Shown in pieces: positions 44,471-56,805 of a DNA stretch of 64,000 nt. The stretch comes from Prochlorococcus sp. AG-363-B04. Lineage in GTDB: Bacteria > Cyanobacteriota > Cyanobacteriia > PCC-6307 > Cyanobiaceae. The stretch covers positions 1-64,000 of the forward strand of contig QCFC01000006.1 of assembly GCA_003278465.1 (NCBI GenBank). Direction: 5' to 3'. The notes below the pieces were generated by a model, which was given only the letters and a program-made list of their open reading frames with translations, was not told the DNA's origin and ran no database searches. Numbering within the stretch: the stretch's first letter is position 1; each line of letters opens with the position of its first letter. The position numbers and the translations under genes are program-made.

Positions 44471-45280
44471 ATGGTAGACGAACTCAGTGATGCGGCTATT
44501 AAGGATTTCAATCATATGAAGTCCTATTATAGATATGCTTGCTTTGATGTAATCTCTACACTGGAAAAAAGATTCGACTTTACGTTAGATAAAACGAGAG
44601 GCAAAATTAAAGAAAAAAATCCAACATTACGTATACATTCAAATAACTCTAATTCAGTTTGTGATATAAGTCCTGAAAGTTTAAAATTCCTAGCTAAACC
44701 TGATTACTGGACACAAAATCTTGATATATTCTTCTCTTTCCTGGTCAGTGAATCCATTAGAATTAGGAATAGATTTAGTAAGAGCCAAAATTCTCTTTAT
44801 GAGATAGGTGCAGGTACAGGTTATCTTATGTATAGATTAAAACATCTACCTAATGTTATTTTTAAGGGCTGTGATGTATTGAACACTGATTACACACGAG
44901 TAGGATTTAGGATGTTCTATGGAGTAACAAGATCTAATCTCCCCTATCAACTAGTAACCCAAAAACTTCTAGTCTCATCACTTATTGAAGACGCAGGTAT
45001 CTTTAACACTCAGTTACCTGATTCTGCTTTTGACTATGAAATAGTTTATTCAGCGAGGCCAACGTTTGATATGCGTTGGGATGTCGATAATTGGGTTAAG
45101 CTTATCAATAACGCTTTTTATGATTCTCATTCAAATATTAAAACCATCATCATTCTCTTGAACTCACATAGCATTAAATCAAAGATACTTGTAGATAAAC
45201 TATCCTCTATATGTGAAGCCAAACTTATTAAGAATATCCTTTTATGCAGATCTCTAAGGAAATACTATCAATATTCATGA
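44471..45280 (+). CDS. putative SAM-dependent sugar methyltransferase
   Basis: In this 269-residue protein, SAM motif I is LYEIGAGTGYLMYRL (about residue 113). A GCDVLNTDY segment fits the acidic post-I position, and DYEIVYSARPTFDM fits motif IV. It lacks FkbM and Methyltransf_11 hallmarks and resembles the putative sugar O-methyltransferase group. Gene order (TPR gene, then methyltransferase) mirrors the fused TPR-methyltransferase at 37107-39449. Confidence 0.6.
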   Translation: MVDELSDAAIKDFNHMKSYYRYACFDVISTLEKRFDFTLDKTRGKIKEKNPTLRIHSNNSNSVCDISPESLKFLAKPDYWTQNLDIFFSFLVSESIRIRNRFSKSQNSLYEIGAGTGYLMYRLKHLPNVIFKGCDVLNTDYTRVGFRMFYGVTRSNLPYQLVTQKLLVSSLIEDAGIFNTQLPDSAFDYEIVYSARPTFDMRWDVDNWVKLINNAFYDSHSNIKTIIILLNSHSIKSKILVDKLSSICEAKLIKNILLCRSLRKYYQYS

Positions 45281-45295
45281 TATTTAATGTTTGAT

Positions 45296-45904
45296 TTAGT
45301 ATATACGTTTGAATATCTCTTTAGCAATCTCAATGAGTTTATCTTCTTTTAGTTTAATTGATGATGCGATTACCCAAAGGTCAAACTTGTCATTTCTAGT
45401 CTTACTAATAACGTTATCAAATCCACATTTTTTTAATGTACCTACCAGTAGGTTTTCAGTAAATCCACATTTATGAGCCATGTAATTATTGCCTTTGTAA
45501 AGCGAATTTCTATGCCCATATAGAACGTCAAGTGGTGTTATAGGACCTAGTGGAGTTTCTCCTATGACATCGACTATCTTGTCTTCTGCAATTAAGCTAC
45601 AAATCGATTTTAGGTCTGGGCATGTCAATATTAAAAAACCTTCCTCCTTTAATACCCTTTTAAACTCTTTAAACGCTATAGGAACTTCATGAGCATATAT
45701 ATGTTCGATATTGTGAGATGAGTAAATAGCATCAAATTGGTTATCCTTTATTTTCGACATATCAGTTATTGATCCGACAACGTCAGGACTAGATGTCGGA
45801 TCAATATCTAGTCTTACTTCCTCCCATTCCAAACCAGTGAAGGGAGTTTGACTTTTCTTCTTGTTTCCGCAACCAACATGTAGAAATTTCCATTTGTTGG
45901 CCAT
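45296..45904 (-). CDS. class I SAM methyltransferase
   Basis: This 202-residue protein has FLHVGCGNKKKSQTPF at motif I, VRLDIDP as the post-I acidic motif, FDAIYSSHNIEHI as motif IV and LKEEGFLILTCPDL after it. The frame is open to a GTG at 45910, but the ATG at 45904 (MANKWK) is the more likely start. It is convergent with the plus-strand gene set, separated by 15 bp. Confidence 0.75.
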   Translation of the reverse strand: MANKWKFLHVGCGNKKKSQTPFTGLEWEEVRLDIDPTSSPDVVGSITDMSKIKDNQFDAIYSSHNIEHIYAHEVPIAFKEFKRVLKEEGFLILTCPDLKSICSLIAEDKIVDVIGETPLGPITPLDVLYGHRNSLYKGNNYMAHKCGFTENLLVGTLKKCGFDNVISKTRNDKFDLWVIASSIKLKEDKLIEIAKEIFKRIY

Positions 45905-46190
45905 TACCACAGATTTTTCTAAGATATTGATAATTCTACCTTTTTGAGAAATTTTCTATGACAATCTCCCTTATCGTTTGGATATGCTGATTTTCTTTAG
46001 TATTTTCAATGTCTAATGATGATGTCTTATTTGGTATATCTATTTCTATCTAATATTCTAGTTGCCTTTCTCATGCTTTTTTTTGCTATTAGTATTTTTA
46101 GTTTTATAAATTAGCTTTACTGACTTAGGTTTTAGGATAGTATGAATTCTATCTTTCAAATTAATCCTGATCAAAAATGGAATCCTTCAT
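45905..46190. other. intergenic at island edge
   Basis: This AT-rich gap should hold the promoter for the glycosyltransferase at 46191. No specific element was identified. From here rightward the genes are core-like. Confidence 0.35.
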
Positions 46191-47405
46191 ATGAATAATC
46201 TCCCAGATAAAATCGCTCTTGTTCATGACTGGTTTTCCAGAACCTCCACTGGTGGAGCCGAGAAGGTAGTTCAAACGATTGATCAATATCTTTCGGCTAT
46301 CGGATTGAATGCAGACTTGTTTGCACTTGTTGATAATGAAAGTATTAATCCTAAGAGTTGGCTTTTTGAGAGAAATATTAATACGAGTTTTATACAACAA
46401 TTACCTTTTGGAGTAAGCCATGTTCAGAAATATCTTCCTTTATTACCTTTAGCCATTGAGCAGATGGATGTTTCAAAATATCAACTTGTTTTAAGTAGCA
46501 GTCATTTGGTAGCCAAAGGAATTCTTACTTCGCCAGATCAATGTCATCTTTGTTATGTACATACACCCGCAAGATATGCTTGGGACCAAATGCATGTATA
46601 TTTAAGGAGATCGGCTTTAGCTAAAAGTCCGTTAGGAGCCGTAATTAGATTGCAGTTACACCTTTTAAGACAATGGGATCAATTGAGTAGTCTTCGTGTT
46701 AATCATCTACTTGCAAATTCTCGTTTTACAGCAAGAAGAATATCATGTTACTGGGGACGAAAAGCTGATGTTTTGCATCCTCCTGTGAATGTGGATAAAT
46801 TCCGATACAACTTTAAAAGGGAAGACTTTTATCTTTGTGCCTGCCGCTTAGTTCCTTATAAAAGAGTTGATTTGTTGCTAGAGGCTTTTAATCAATTAAA
46901 ACTTCCATTAATTATTGTTGGTGATGGAATTGAGAAAAATAAATTAAGAAGAATTGCTGGGCCAAATGTCAAATTTCTTGGTGGAGTCAGTGATCAGAAA
47001 CTAGTTTCCCTTATGGGAAGCTGTAGGGCTTTCGTATATCCAGGACTAGAAGACTTTGGGATTGCTCCTGTGGAGGCTATGGCAGCAGGGGCTCCTGTGA
47101 TTGGATTGGGTCAAGGAGGTTTGTTGGATACCGTTCGCTGCGTTACTTCTGGTGTTGAGTGTCCAACTGGTCTTCTTTTCCCAGAGCAAACAGTTTCTTC
47201 TTTAAAGTCTGCTGTGGGTTGGTTCGAGGATCAAATGCTCTGGAAAAAATACTCCCCTGAATCTTTGAGGATTTGGTCAGAAAAATTTTCTCCCATTGCT
47301 TTTAAGTCACGCTTTGATATTAAATTAAGAGAAATATGGTCAGCTCATAAAAGAGCATGTAATACACCATCTGACTACCCTGCATCATCTTTAGGTTTAG
47401 ATTAG
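46191..47405 (+). CDS. family 4 glycosyltransferase
   Basis: This 404-residue GT-B enzyme has an N-terminal acceptor domain starting IALVHDWFSRTSTGGAEKVV and a middle strand DFYLCACRLVPYKRVDLL. The donor-site EDFGIAPVEAMAAGAPVIG (Ex7E motif) is intact. It pairs with the sugar-phosphate transferase 40 bp downstream. It likely adds the second or later sugar to lipid-linked glycan on the cytoplasmic face. It forms a plausible stable boundary of the variable island. Confidence 0.85.
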   Translation: MNNLPDKIALVHDWFSRTSTGGAEKVVQTIDQYLSAIGLNADLFALVDNESINPKSWLFERNINTSFIQQLPFGVSHVQKYLPLLPLAIEQMDVSKYQLVLSSSHLVAKGILTSPDQCHLCYVHTPARYAWDQMHVYLRRSALAKSPLGAVIRLQLHLLRQWDQLSSLRVNHLLANSRFTARRISCYWGRKADVLHPPVNVDKFRYNFKREDFYLCACRLVPYKRVDLLLEAFNQLKLPLIIVGDGIEKNKLRRIAGPNVKFLGGVSDQKLVSLMGSCRAFVYPGLEDFGIAPVEAMAAGAPVIGLGQGGLLDTVRCVTSGVECPTGLLFPEQTVSSLKSAVGWFEDQMLWKKYSPESLRIWSEKFSPIAFKSRFDIKLREIWSAHKRACNTPSDYPASSLGLD

Positions 47406-47445
47406 CTGCCTAAGCGGCCTTTATCATTCTCTTGCGAGCTATTTT

Positions 47446-48147
47446 GTGGATTCACCTGATCAAATCAGTTTAACTTCAGTGGTTACCACTTCTGATAAGA
47501 CTGAAGAATTAATAGAAAATCAGAGTCGGTTAGGGAGATCAATAAAGAGGCTAGGAGATTTGTCTTTTTCCTTATTTGTTATTACTTTTGGAGCACCAAT
47601 CTTTCTTTTAATTACCATTCTTGTAAAGTTAAGCTCTCCGGGTCCTATTTTTTATGTTCAATACAGAGTTGGTAGAAATTATAAAGAATTTGGCTGCATA
47701 AAATTTCGTACAATGCGTCGTGATGCTGAGTCTATACTTTCTAAAGTACTTGAGAATTCACCTTCTCTAAGAATGGAATTTGAACGTGATTTCAAGCTTC
47801 GACATGACCCTCGAATTACTCCTATTGGTCGATTTTTAAGAAGAACAAGTTTAGATGAATTGCCCCAATTTATCAATATTATAAGAGGAGAAATGAGTGT
47901 GGTAGGGCCAAGGCCAATAGTTTCTAAAGAGTTGGAACGCTATGGTAAATGTATGGAAAATGTGGCATCGGTACGACCAGGGCTCACTGGACTCTGGCAA
48001 GTAAGTGGTAGAAATAATCTGAGTTATAAGAAAAGAGTTCTTTTGGATTTGGCTTATGTTAAAGGACGTTCTTTTTGGCTCGATTTAGCTATTATAATAC
48101 GTACCTTTGGGGTTTTACTACTCCCTATGGATCGGGGTGCTTATTAG
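47446..48147 (+). CDS. polyprenyl-phosphate sugar-1-phosphate transferase (WcaJ/WbaP C-terminal type)
   Basis: This 233-residue protein of the bacterial sugar transferase family has one membrane segment (about 38-63), then SPGPIFYVQYRVG, FGCIKFRTM, RRTSLDELPQFINII and VVGPRP, and a late VRPGLTGLWQVSGR. It transfers a sugar phosphate to undecaprenyl phosphate, starting glycan assembly at the inner membrane. The start is GTG at 47446. This enzyme would prime the pathway fed by the island. Confidence 0.85.
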   Translation: MDSPDQISLTSVVTTSDKTEELIENQSRLGRSIKRLGDLSFSLFVITFGAPIFLLITILVKLSSPGPIFYVQYRVGRNYKEFGCIKFRTMRRDAESILSKVLENSPSLRMEFERDFKLRHDPRITPIGRFLRRTSLDELPQFINIIRGEMSVVGPRPIVSKELERYGKCMENVASVRPGLTGLWQVSGRNNLSYKKRVLLDLAYVKGRSFWLDLAIIIRTFGVLLLPMDRGAY

Positions 48148-48160
48148 ATCATTATTAGCT

Positions 48161-50163
<2,003 letters not shown>

Positions 50164-50326
50164 TCAATTTCTGCAGGTCAGCCTTAAAGCTTACGTAATA
50201 GTGCTAAAAAGTAGCGATTTATTTGTTTTTATATCTCACATTCCTGGAGGCTACGATTGGATTCTTTGAATTGATTTGGGAAAAGTCTTAACAATTGCTT
50301 TGGTTGAAACTTGCTCATATGTTTGA

Positions 50327-50929
50327 TTAGGCTTCATTTGGATGAGAGATAACTCGGTCTATAAGTCCATATTCTTTAGCTTCTGCAGCGCTTAGAAAGT
50401 AATCACGATCAGTGTCTTTCTCGATTTTTTCGAAAGTTTGCCCTGTCAAGTTCGCCATTGAATGATTAAGCATTTCTTTTATTCTCAGGATTTCACGTGC
50501 TTCTATTTCTATGTCGCTTGCTTGCCTTTGATTTGTGCCTCCAAGTGGTTGATGGATCATTATCCTGCTGTGAGGAAGTGCAAGACGTTTCCCTTTAGTT
50601 CCTGCGGCGAGAAGGAATGCACCCATTGATGCTGCAAGACCTACGCAGATTGTGACCACATCACTTTTGACATATTGCATAGTGTCAAATATTGCGAGTC
50701 CAGCTGTTACGGAACCTCCAGGCGAGTTGATGTATACATAAATAGGCTTGCTGCTGTCTTCGGAATCTAAATACAGCATTTGAGCTACCAAGCTATTCGC
50801 AACACCATCATTGACTTCTTGGCCAAGAAAGAGAATTCTTTCCGCTCCTAGCCTTGTATAGATGTCAACCCATCGTTCAAGTTGACTGCCTGGAAGACGA
50901 TAGGGAACACTTGGAGTACCAATTGGCAT
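50327..50929 (-). CDS. clpP3: ATP-dependent Clp protease proteolytic subunit ClpP3
   Basis: This 200-residue ClpP has the full catalytic triad: Ser in [11 protein letters not shown], His in IMIHQPLGG and Asp in DTDRDYFLS. It lies downstream of the inactive paralog clpR in the same direction, the order found in cyanobacteria, where ClpP3 and ClpR form a mixed core. The stop is followed by 170 bp without gene before ilvC. Confidence 0.9.
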   Translation of the reverse strand: MPIGTPSVPYRLPGSQLERWVDIYTRLGAERILFLGQEVNDGVANSLVAQMLYLDSEDSSKPIYVYINSPGGSVTAGLAIFDTMQYVKSDVVTICVGLAASMGAFLLAAGTKGKRLALPHSRIMIHQPLGGTNQRQASDIEIEAREILRIKEMLNHSMANLTGQTFEKIEKDTDRDYFLSAAEAKEYGLIDRVISHPNEA

Positions 50930-51005
50930 TTGAAAAAAAGAGAAGGGCTTAACGGTTTTTTAGTCAGTTTTACTAAATGCTTTTAGAAATTGAGGGATTT
51001 ATGGC

Positions 51006-51677
51006 TCAGCTAATTGGAGCCAAATTAGGAAGATCCTTTCGGCTACTTAAAACTCGATCTATAAGACCGTATTCGACGGCCTCTTGAGGAGTGAGATAGC
51101 CCATTCGATCAGAGTCTTTAGCTAGTTGTTCAATGCTCCGACCTGTGTTTTTGGAGAGAATCTCTAACATTGACTTTTTGTTGTGAATAACTTCTTCTGC
51201 TCGAATTTGAATATCTGTAGCTTGTCCTCTTGCGCCGCTTCGAGGTTGGTGCAGAACAATTGATGCATGGGGCAAGGCAGCTCGTTGTCCTTTTGTTCCA
51301 GCAGAGAGAATTACTGCTGCTGTTCCCATTGCTTGGCCGATACAAATTGTGTGAACTGGTGGTTTGACATAGCTAAGAGTGTCACAAATAGCGAAAGCTT
51401 CAGTCTCGAAACCGATTGCATCTCCTGTATACCAACTTGTACCAGTGGAGTTGATATAGAAATAGATAGGCTTTTCCGTGTTGTCGAATTCAAGATAGAG
51501 AAGTTGGGCAATTATTAGTTCAGTTACGTCCATGCCAAGTTGTCTTTTGGCATCGTCATCGGAAAATAAAGGAAGTCCTAGATAGACAATTCTTTCTTTA
51601 AGTAGAAGTGATGGCAGATCAGGAGGTGGAGTGCGCATCACGGTTGAGTCTCCGTAGTAAGGAGCAGAAACCGTCAT
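51006..51677 (-). CDS. clpR: ClpR, non-catalytic Clp core subunit
   Basis: This 223-residue ClpP paralog has Gly in place of the catalytic Ser (GQAMGTAAVIL), while the His segment (VLHQPRSG) is kept. It carries the extra insertion typical of ClpR near residues 75-85 (STGTSWYTGDAIGFE). It forms a ring with ClpP3 that works with ClpC. The 76-bp gap to clpP3 fits a two-gene operon. Confidence 0.9.
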   Translation of the reverse strand: MTVSAPYYGDSTVMRTPPPDLPSLLLKERIVYLGLPLFSDDDAKRQLGMDVTELIIAQLLYLEFDNTEKPIYFYINSTGTSWYTGDAIGFETEAFAICDTLSYVKPPVHTICIGQAMGTAAVILSAGTKGQRAALPHASIVLHQPRSGARGQATDIQIRAEEVIHNKKSMLEILSKNTGRSIEQLAKDSDRMGYLTPQEAVEYGLIDRVLSSRKDLPNLAPIS

Positions 51678-51731
51678 TTGATTAAATCAATCAATTAGAT
51701 TTGGAGCCTAGCTGGCTTAAGCATCAAGTCG

Positions 51732-52829
51732 CTAGTTGCTTTTGTTGGATTTTTTGGAAGCATGATCTTTTACTGGCCTTGCAAAGATCATTCGACCAGT
51801 AGATGTTTGTAACGCACCAGTTACAGCTACTTCAATGCGATCACCAATAGAGTCTCGAGCACTTTCTATCACGACCATTGTTCCGTCATCCAAATACCCC
51901 ACTCCCTGACTTTCTTCTTTGCCTTCACGAACCACTTTGATCTTTAGGCTCTCACCGGGTTGTACATCAGCCCTAAGGGCCATTACTAATTCACTCAGGT
52001 TTAAAACTTTTAAATCTTTAACTTCAGCAACTTTTGCTAGATTGTAATCTGCTGTTATTAATGTACCGCCTGTATCTTCAGTTAATTTAAGTAGTTTTTC
52101 ATCAGTACCATTTCCATCGTATTTTGTGCTATTTAATACTAATCTTCTTCCATATGTCTCCCTAAGGCTAGTTAATAATTTTAGTCCTCTCCTCCCTTTA
52201 GCCCTTTTTTCGTTATTGCTCGAGTCTGATAATTTCTGCAGCTCATCTATAACAGTTTGAGCAACAATTACTTGACCTTCTAATAATCCACAAGATAGGA
52301 GACCATGAATGCGTCCATCTATAATTACACTTGTATCCAGAATCTTTGCGCTTGCAGGAGTTAGAATACCTTCAGCAACAAGAAGTGCTTCAGTGCTATT
52401 TGGATTAAAAAGACGAAATAATGTTCTACCATGTGTTTCGGCTAGATTGTAACCAATCACGCCGAAAAATATATTGCTAAGTACTGCAGCTAATGGCTTA
52501 ACTAAAACTATTTGTTTTGGAAGAGGTAAGAGCAATATAGGGGCAAGAAGTAAATTTGCTACAAGGAGCCCTAAAATAAGTCCTACTGCTCTACTTACCA
52601 ATAAATCTGTGGGGACATTTCGGATTTGCTTGATAAAGTTTAGGCGTAATGTTTGGAAAAAAAATCCACCTATTAACCCAAAAAAAGCTCCGAACCCTCC
52701 AGAAACTAATCTTAAGCCTTCAAAGTTTTCAGCTTGTTCAATAAGCTTTACAGGCAGGAGTTCAACACCTAGCCAGCCTGTGGCTGCTCCAGATATAAGA
52801 AATAAAAGTAGTATGAGCGGATTTGCCAT
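51732..52829 (-). CDS. PIN/TRAM-domain membrane protein
   Basis: This 365-residue protein has three to four N-terminal TM helices (about 1-130), a PIN nuclease-like domain with ILDTSVIIDGRIHGLL and acidic active-site residues (TADYNLAK region), and a C-terminal TRAM domain (about 285-350). The architecture is that of the YacL family, found across cyanobacteria and Firmicutes. The role is possibly RNA processing at the membrane. Confidence 0.85.
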   Translation of the reverse strand: MANPLILLLFLISGAATGWLGVELLPVKLIEQAENFEGLRLVSGGFGAFFGLIGGFFFQTLRLNFIKQIRNVPTDLLVSRAVGLILGLLVANLLLAPILLLPLPKQIVLVKPLAAVLSNIFFGVIGYNLAETHGRTLFRLFNPNSTEALLVAEGILTPASAKILDTSVIIDGRIHGLLSCGLLEGQVIVAQTVIDELQKLSDSSNNEKRAKGRRGLKLLTSLRETYGRRLVLNSTKYDGNGTDEKLLKLTEDTGGTLITADYNLAKVAEVKDLKVLNLSELVMALRADVQPGESLKIKVVREGKEESQGVGYLDDGTMVVIESARDSIGDRIEVAVTGALQTSTGRMIFARPVKDHASKKSNKSN

Positions 52830-52925
52830 TGATCAGTTTTTGGACTCTCGCTCAGAGTTCATGAAGCATGCTCCATATTTACTGCCTTGGCGCGGGCTGA
52901 TGACCGCACCTTTTTTGATTGAAAG

Positions 52926-54203
52926 ATGAGGATCTCTAATGATTCTGCGCTTCCTAGAAGCGTATATATACATATTCCTTTTTGTCATCGACGTTGTTTT
53001 TACTGTGATTTTGCAGTGATACCTCTTGGGGATAAAGCTAGAGGAAGCGATGGACCAGGGAGTGAATTTATTAATACATACTTAAAGCTACTGCATAAAG
53101 AGATCAAGCTTTCACCAAAAGGTCCTCCATTATCAACTGTATATATCGGAGGCGGAACTCCATCTTTATTAACTCCATGCCAAATTAGTTCTTTGTTGAA
53201 AAATTTGAAGATTCAATTTGGCTTTCAATGTGGAGCTGAAGTAACTTTGGAGATGGATCCTGCGACATTCAATAGCAAGGACCTAGAACTTTTTCTTGAA
53301 GTAGGTATTAATCGAATAAGTCTTGGAGGCCAAAGTTTTGATGATAAAGTTCTTCAGCAGCTTGGTCGAAGTCATTGCAGGAAAGACTTGATTGAAGCAT
53401 GTAATTGGCTTAAGAAAGCATATAAAAAAGGTGATTTAAAAACTTGGTCCTTAGATCTTATTCAGAACTTGCCTAGTCAGAGTTTAGAAGATTGGCAAGA
53501 AGAACTATCACAAGCTAAAAATATTTCTCCTCCACATCTTTCGATTTATGAACTTGCAATTGAATCAGGAACTGTTTTTGAGTGGAGACAACGTCGTGGA
53601 GATTTGTTTTTACCTGAAGAAGATTTAGCTGCAAAGATGTTGGCTTTTACTAGCTCTTTTTTAGCAGAGATAGGATATTCACGATATGAGATATCTAACT
53701 ATTCATTACCTGGGCATCAATCTCGACATAATCGTGTTTATTGGAGTGGAGCAGGTTGGTGGGCATTTGGTCAGGGGTCTACTAGTTGTCCTTGGGGGAT
53801 TCGTTTTACGAGGCCCAGAAAATCAAAAGGATATAGGGACTGGGTAGAGAATCAGCAGATTAATGGACCAGATTCTTCACTTGTTTCATTAAATAGGATT
53901 TCAATTCCTTTAGATGAAAAAATTCTTGTTGGCTTACGCTGCCGAGAAGGAATTGATTTAGAAGAATTAGCTATTAGTTCAGGCTGGACTAAAGACTTAT
54001 GTGAAAAGTATTTCCCTGCATTATTGATACGTTGGAATAGTTCTATTAAGAAAGGTTGGCTAAAGAAATCGGGCAATCGATTGCAACTTACTGATCCAAC
54101 TGGAATGATATTTAGCAATCAGGTTTTGGTTGATTTATTCCTTTGGTGGGAAACTCTTCCTTCTTATGTTGCTGACTTACCCAATCCTTTAGAGCATTTA
54201 TGA
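52926..54203 (+). CDS. hemW: HemW-like radical SAM protein (CPO-III-like family)
   Basis: This 425-residue protein has an N-terminal [13 protein letters not shown] cluster motif, [10 protein letters not shown] as the SAM-binding GGTP motif, [13 protein letters not shown], and a HemN C-terminal domain with RYEISNYS. HemW is thought to act in heme delivery rather than coproporphyrinogen oxidation; the single HRRCFYC motif without the HemN-specific extension favours HemW. Its 3' end overlaps the convergent panB gene by 92 bp. Confidence 0.8.
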   Translation: MRISNDSALPRSVYIHIPFCHRRCFYCDFAVIPLGDKARGSDGPGSEFINTYLKLLHKEIKLSPKGPPLSTVYIGGGTPSLLTPCQISSLLKNLKIQFGFQCGAEVTLEMDPATFNSKDLELFLEVGINRISLGGQSFDDKVLQQLGRSHCRKDLIEACNWLKKAYKKGDLKTWSLDLIQNLPSQSLEDWQEELSQAKNISPPHLSIYELAIESGTVFEWRQRRGDLFLPEEDLAAKMLAFTSSFLAEIGYSRYEISNYSLPGHQSRHNRVYWSGAGWWAFGQGSTSCPWGIRFTRPRKSKGYRDWVENQQINGPDSSLVSLNRISIPLDEKILVGLRCREGIDLEELAISSGWTKDLCEKYFPALLIRWNSSIKKGWLKKSGNRLQLTDPTGMIFSNQVLVDLFLWWETLPSYVADLPNPLEHL

Positions 54204-54930
54204 AGAGATCACGGCCTGCGATTAAAGCTGGACTAAAAGGAGGCTGTTTTGGTGTAAGGCCAAGGAGATCGGCTGTGACTCTTACTTGCCCATCGCAATC
54301 ATTACCAGCACCAATGCCAATTAATGGAATTTTAAGTTGAGGCCTCAGCCGTTTTGTTAGTCCTGCTGGTACATGTTCGATTACAACTGCAAAACATCCT
54401 GAATCTTCTAGTTGTTTTGCTTGTTTGATTAGTTGTTCTTGGCTAAGAGTATCTTCTGCTTGGCGGCGATATCCCATTCGATGAACAGACTGAGGAGTAA
54501 GACCTAAGTGACCCATTACAGGGATGCCCATCCTTACTAGACGATTAATTACGGCAATAACTTCGGGTTCTGCTCCCTCTAGTTTTACTCCAGCTGCGCA
54601 AGATTTTTTTAGAAGACTTCCAGCTGCAGCAACAGCTTTATCTTCTCCACATTGATAGCTCAAGAAAGGAAGGTCACAAATAACCAAGGGTTGATCAGCA
54701 AGACTTCGTTGAAGGCCTCTACCTACAGCTTGAGTGTGATGAAGCATTTGATCCAAGGTCACTGGGAGGGTGGTTGCATGGCCTAAAGCAACCATTGCTA
54801 GTGAGTCGCCAATTAGAACAATGTCTGCTCCTGCCGCTTCAACAATTGAGGCAGTAAGTCCATCCCAGGCAGTTAAAACAGTGATGGGATGACCAGTTTC
54901 TTTTAATTTAATTAAGTCTGTTGGCCGCAT
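54112..54930 (-). CDS. panB: 3-methyl-2-oxobutanoate hydroxymethyltransferase
   Basis: This 272-residue PanB is the first step of pantothenate synthesis. It has [15 protein letters not shown] with the metal-binding Asp, [35 protein letters not shown] and [13 protein letters not shown]. Its last 92 bp overlap the end of the hemW-like gene on the other strand, an unusually long convergent overlap. The C-terminal tail after the core domain is variable. Confidence 0.9.
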   Translation of the reverse strand: MRPTDLIKLKETGHPITVLTAWDGLTASIVEAAGADIVLIGDSLAMVALGHATTLPVTLDQMLHHTQAVGRGLQRSLADQPLVICDLPFLSYQCGEDKAVAAAGSLLKKSCAAGVKLEGAEPEVIAVINRLVRMGIPVMGHLGLTPQSVHRMGYRRQAEDTLSQEQLIKQAKQLEDSGCFAVVIEHVPAGLTKRLRPQLKIPLIGIGAGNDCDGQVRVTADLLGLTPKQPPFSPALIAGRDLFINALKDWVSQQHKKEEFPTKGINQPKPDC

Positions 54931-54972
54931 ATGACTTTCAAGGTGCTAATTAGCCGATTGGTAGAATTTAAG

Positions 54973-55071
54973 AGACTCGGACCCATGCGGCCAAGACGCC
55001 TAAATCTGGTCAGGACCGGAAGGTAGCAGCCAAAAGGGATGCTCTTAGCAGGCGTGGATTCCGGGTCACCA
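54973..55071 (+). ncRNA. ffs: signal recognition particle RNA (4.5S type)
   Basis: The strand carries the invariant SRP RNA apical core GGTCAGGACCGGAAGGTAGCAGCC (given here by its features: GGTCAGG, GGAAGG tetraloop region, AGCAGCC), flanked by complementary arms (ACCCATGCGG...GACGCC with GGCGT...CCGGGT). The total is near 100 nt, as for bacterial small SRP RNA. It lies between panB and ftsZ. Confidence 0.9.
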
Positions 55072-55093
55072 AATCATTTGTTAAATGATGGTG

Positions 55094-56206
55094 TTAACCA
55101 TCTTTGCGAATTTGGCGAAGACGCAAAAACTCAGGAATACTTGCACCTGGTTCTCTAGGCTCATTGCGGGTTGCTGAGGGAGCCATTTTGTTACGAGTAC
55201 GATCCCCTCGATAAGGTTGATTGCTCTCAAACCCAGTAGCTATAACTGTGACTTGAATCTCACCTTCAAGTTTCTTATCTACAACTGCACCCACAATGAT
55301 ATTTGCTTCGGGATCCACAACGTCATAAATCACTTCTGAAGCGGAGGTCATGTCTTCGAGGGTCATGTCTATTCCTCCGCTGATGTTTATTACACAACCT
55401 TTTGCCCCATCTATGCGGGCTGCTTCTAATAAAGGGCTATTAATTGCAGCTTGAGCAGCTTCTAAGGCTCTTGAGCGTCCAGACCCTAATCCAATTCCAA
55501 GAAGGGCAGTGCCGGCTTCCGTCATCACTGAACGAACATCTGCAAAATCAACATTTACAAGGCCTGGACAGGTGATGATGTCACTGATTCCTTTTACTCC
55601 CATACGTAGTACATCATCTGCACTGCGAAAAGCTTCTTGAAGTGGGGCTCCCGCAATGACATCTTTTAGTCGATCATTTGGGATCACAATTAATGTGTCA
55701 ACATTTTCAGCAAGACGACTAATTCCTTCATCTGCTTGCCTCATTCGACGACGTCCTTCAAAGCCAAAGGGCTTTGTGACAATGCCTACAGTTAGAGCTC
55801 CTGTCTCTTTAGCCACCTCTGCAACTACTGGTGCAGCACCTGTTCCAGTTCCGCCACCCATACCAGCGGCAATGAAAACCAAGTCTGCACCCTGAATGGC
55901 TTGTTGGAGATCTGCTCGAGATTCTTCAGCAGCTTTTTGGCCAATGTTGGGATTGCCACCTGCTCCTAGGCCTCTGGTAAGTGTTTGCCCTAGTTGAACT
56001 CGATTCTGGGCATCTGATTGAAGAAGCGCTTGGGCATCTGTATTGAGTACTCGATAGGCAACGCCTTCTAACTTGCTTTGGATCATTCTGTTGACGGCAT
56101 TACTTCCGCCGCCTCCTACACCAATGACCTCAATCCGGGCAGATTGGCTGGGTTGAATCCCATCCAGCTTCATTAATCCGGCTTTGTTCCCGATTCCAAT
56201 CTCCAT
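55094..56206 (-). CDS. ftsZ: cell division protein FtsZ
   Basis: This 370-residue tubulin homolog has the GTP-binding [14 protein letters not shown], the tubulin signature [13 protein letters not shown], a NDRL motif and the T7 synergy region [11 protein letters not shown]. The short C-terminal tail ends with [12 protein letters not shown], the peptide that binds FtsA/ZipN-type partners. It forms the Z ring at mid-cell. Confidence 0.95.
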   Translation of the reverse strand: MEIGIGNKAGLMKLDGIQPSQSARIEVIGVGGGGSNAVNRMIQSKLEGVAYRVLNTDAQALLQSDAQNRVQLGQTLTRGLGAGGNPNIGQKAAEESRADLQQAIQGADLVFIAAGMGGGTGTGAAPVVAEVAKETGALTVGIVTKPFGFEGRRRMRQADEGISRLAENVDTLIVIPNDRLKDVIAGAPLQEAFRSADDVLRMGVKGISDIITCPGLVNVDFADVRSVMTEAGTALLGIGLGSGRSRALEAAQAAINSPLLEAARIDGAKGCVINISGGIDMTLEDMTSASEVIYDVVDPEANIIVGAVVDKKLEGEIQVTVIATGFESNQPYRGDRTRNKMAPSATRNEPREPGASIPEFLRLRQIRKDG

Positions 56207-56379
56207 CTTCCTTTGGGTTTAAAGAATTGAGGTTTGGTGCATTATGTCTGCAACAGAGGCTTATGTTGAGATTTTCAATAAATTTGCTTTTCTCTTTGAA
56301 CACTTTCAAGGCATTTACAATCGCCCCATGCAGATCTGTCTTTTCCCTAAAACCACTGCTAGCAAAGGAGTTTTGATAG

Positions 56380-56805
56380 TTAAAAGGCGTTCAAAACCAA
56401 TAGACAAAATATTGAGATAAGAAGCACGACAAATTTCTCTAAAGAGCTGAAACCTTTGTTTTTTCCTTTTGAGATGCTCTGTACTTCATTATCGACAGGA
56501 TCTAAATGCTTACAGTCATATGAATCAAATATCTCAATGGCTGGTCTTCCAGCAGTTTCCCATTCGAATCGACTTTTAGGATCACTAAGAACTTTGTAAG
56601 CTTCGTTTATCCATTTGAAACGTTCTTCAGCATTCTTATCATTTTTATTTAAATCTGGATGCCATCTCATGGCTTCCCTTTTAAATGCTTGCTTGAGTTG
56701 ATTCGCATCGCTTCCCGGTTGTAGCCCAAGTAATGACCAATAAGTAAATAATCTGCCAGCTGATGAAGTCATCGACTCTGTGTTTTGGGATTGAAACCAA
56801 TCCAT
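56380..56805 (-). CDS. J-domain protein with C-terminal membrane anchor
   Basis: In this 141-residue protein the J domain (about 25-90) has the HPD motif (MRWHPDLNKN) and YKVLSDPKSRFEWE. A C-terminal hydrophobic helix (VVLLISIFCLLVLNAF) anchors it in a membrane. It stimulates a DnaK-type chaperone at the membrane surface. It sits between ftsQ and ftsZ, but no direct division role can be inferred. Confidence 0.8.
   Translation of the reverse strand: MDWFQSQNTESMTSSAGRLFTYWSLLGLQPGSDANQLKQAFKREAMRWHPDLNKNDKNAEERFKWINEAYKVLSDPKSRFEWETAGRPAIEIFDSYDCKHLDPVDNEVQSISKGKNKGFSSLEKFVVLLISIFCLLVLNAF

Noticed and set aside
54112-54203. Frame error at the hemW/panB junction
   Set aside because: Both frames end at normal stops and keep plausible C-termini, so the overlap was reported as it is.
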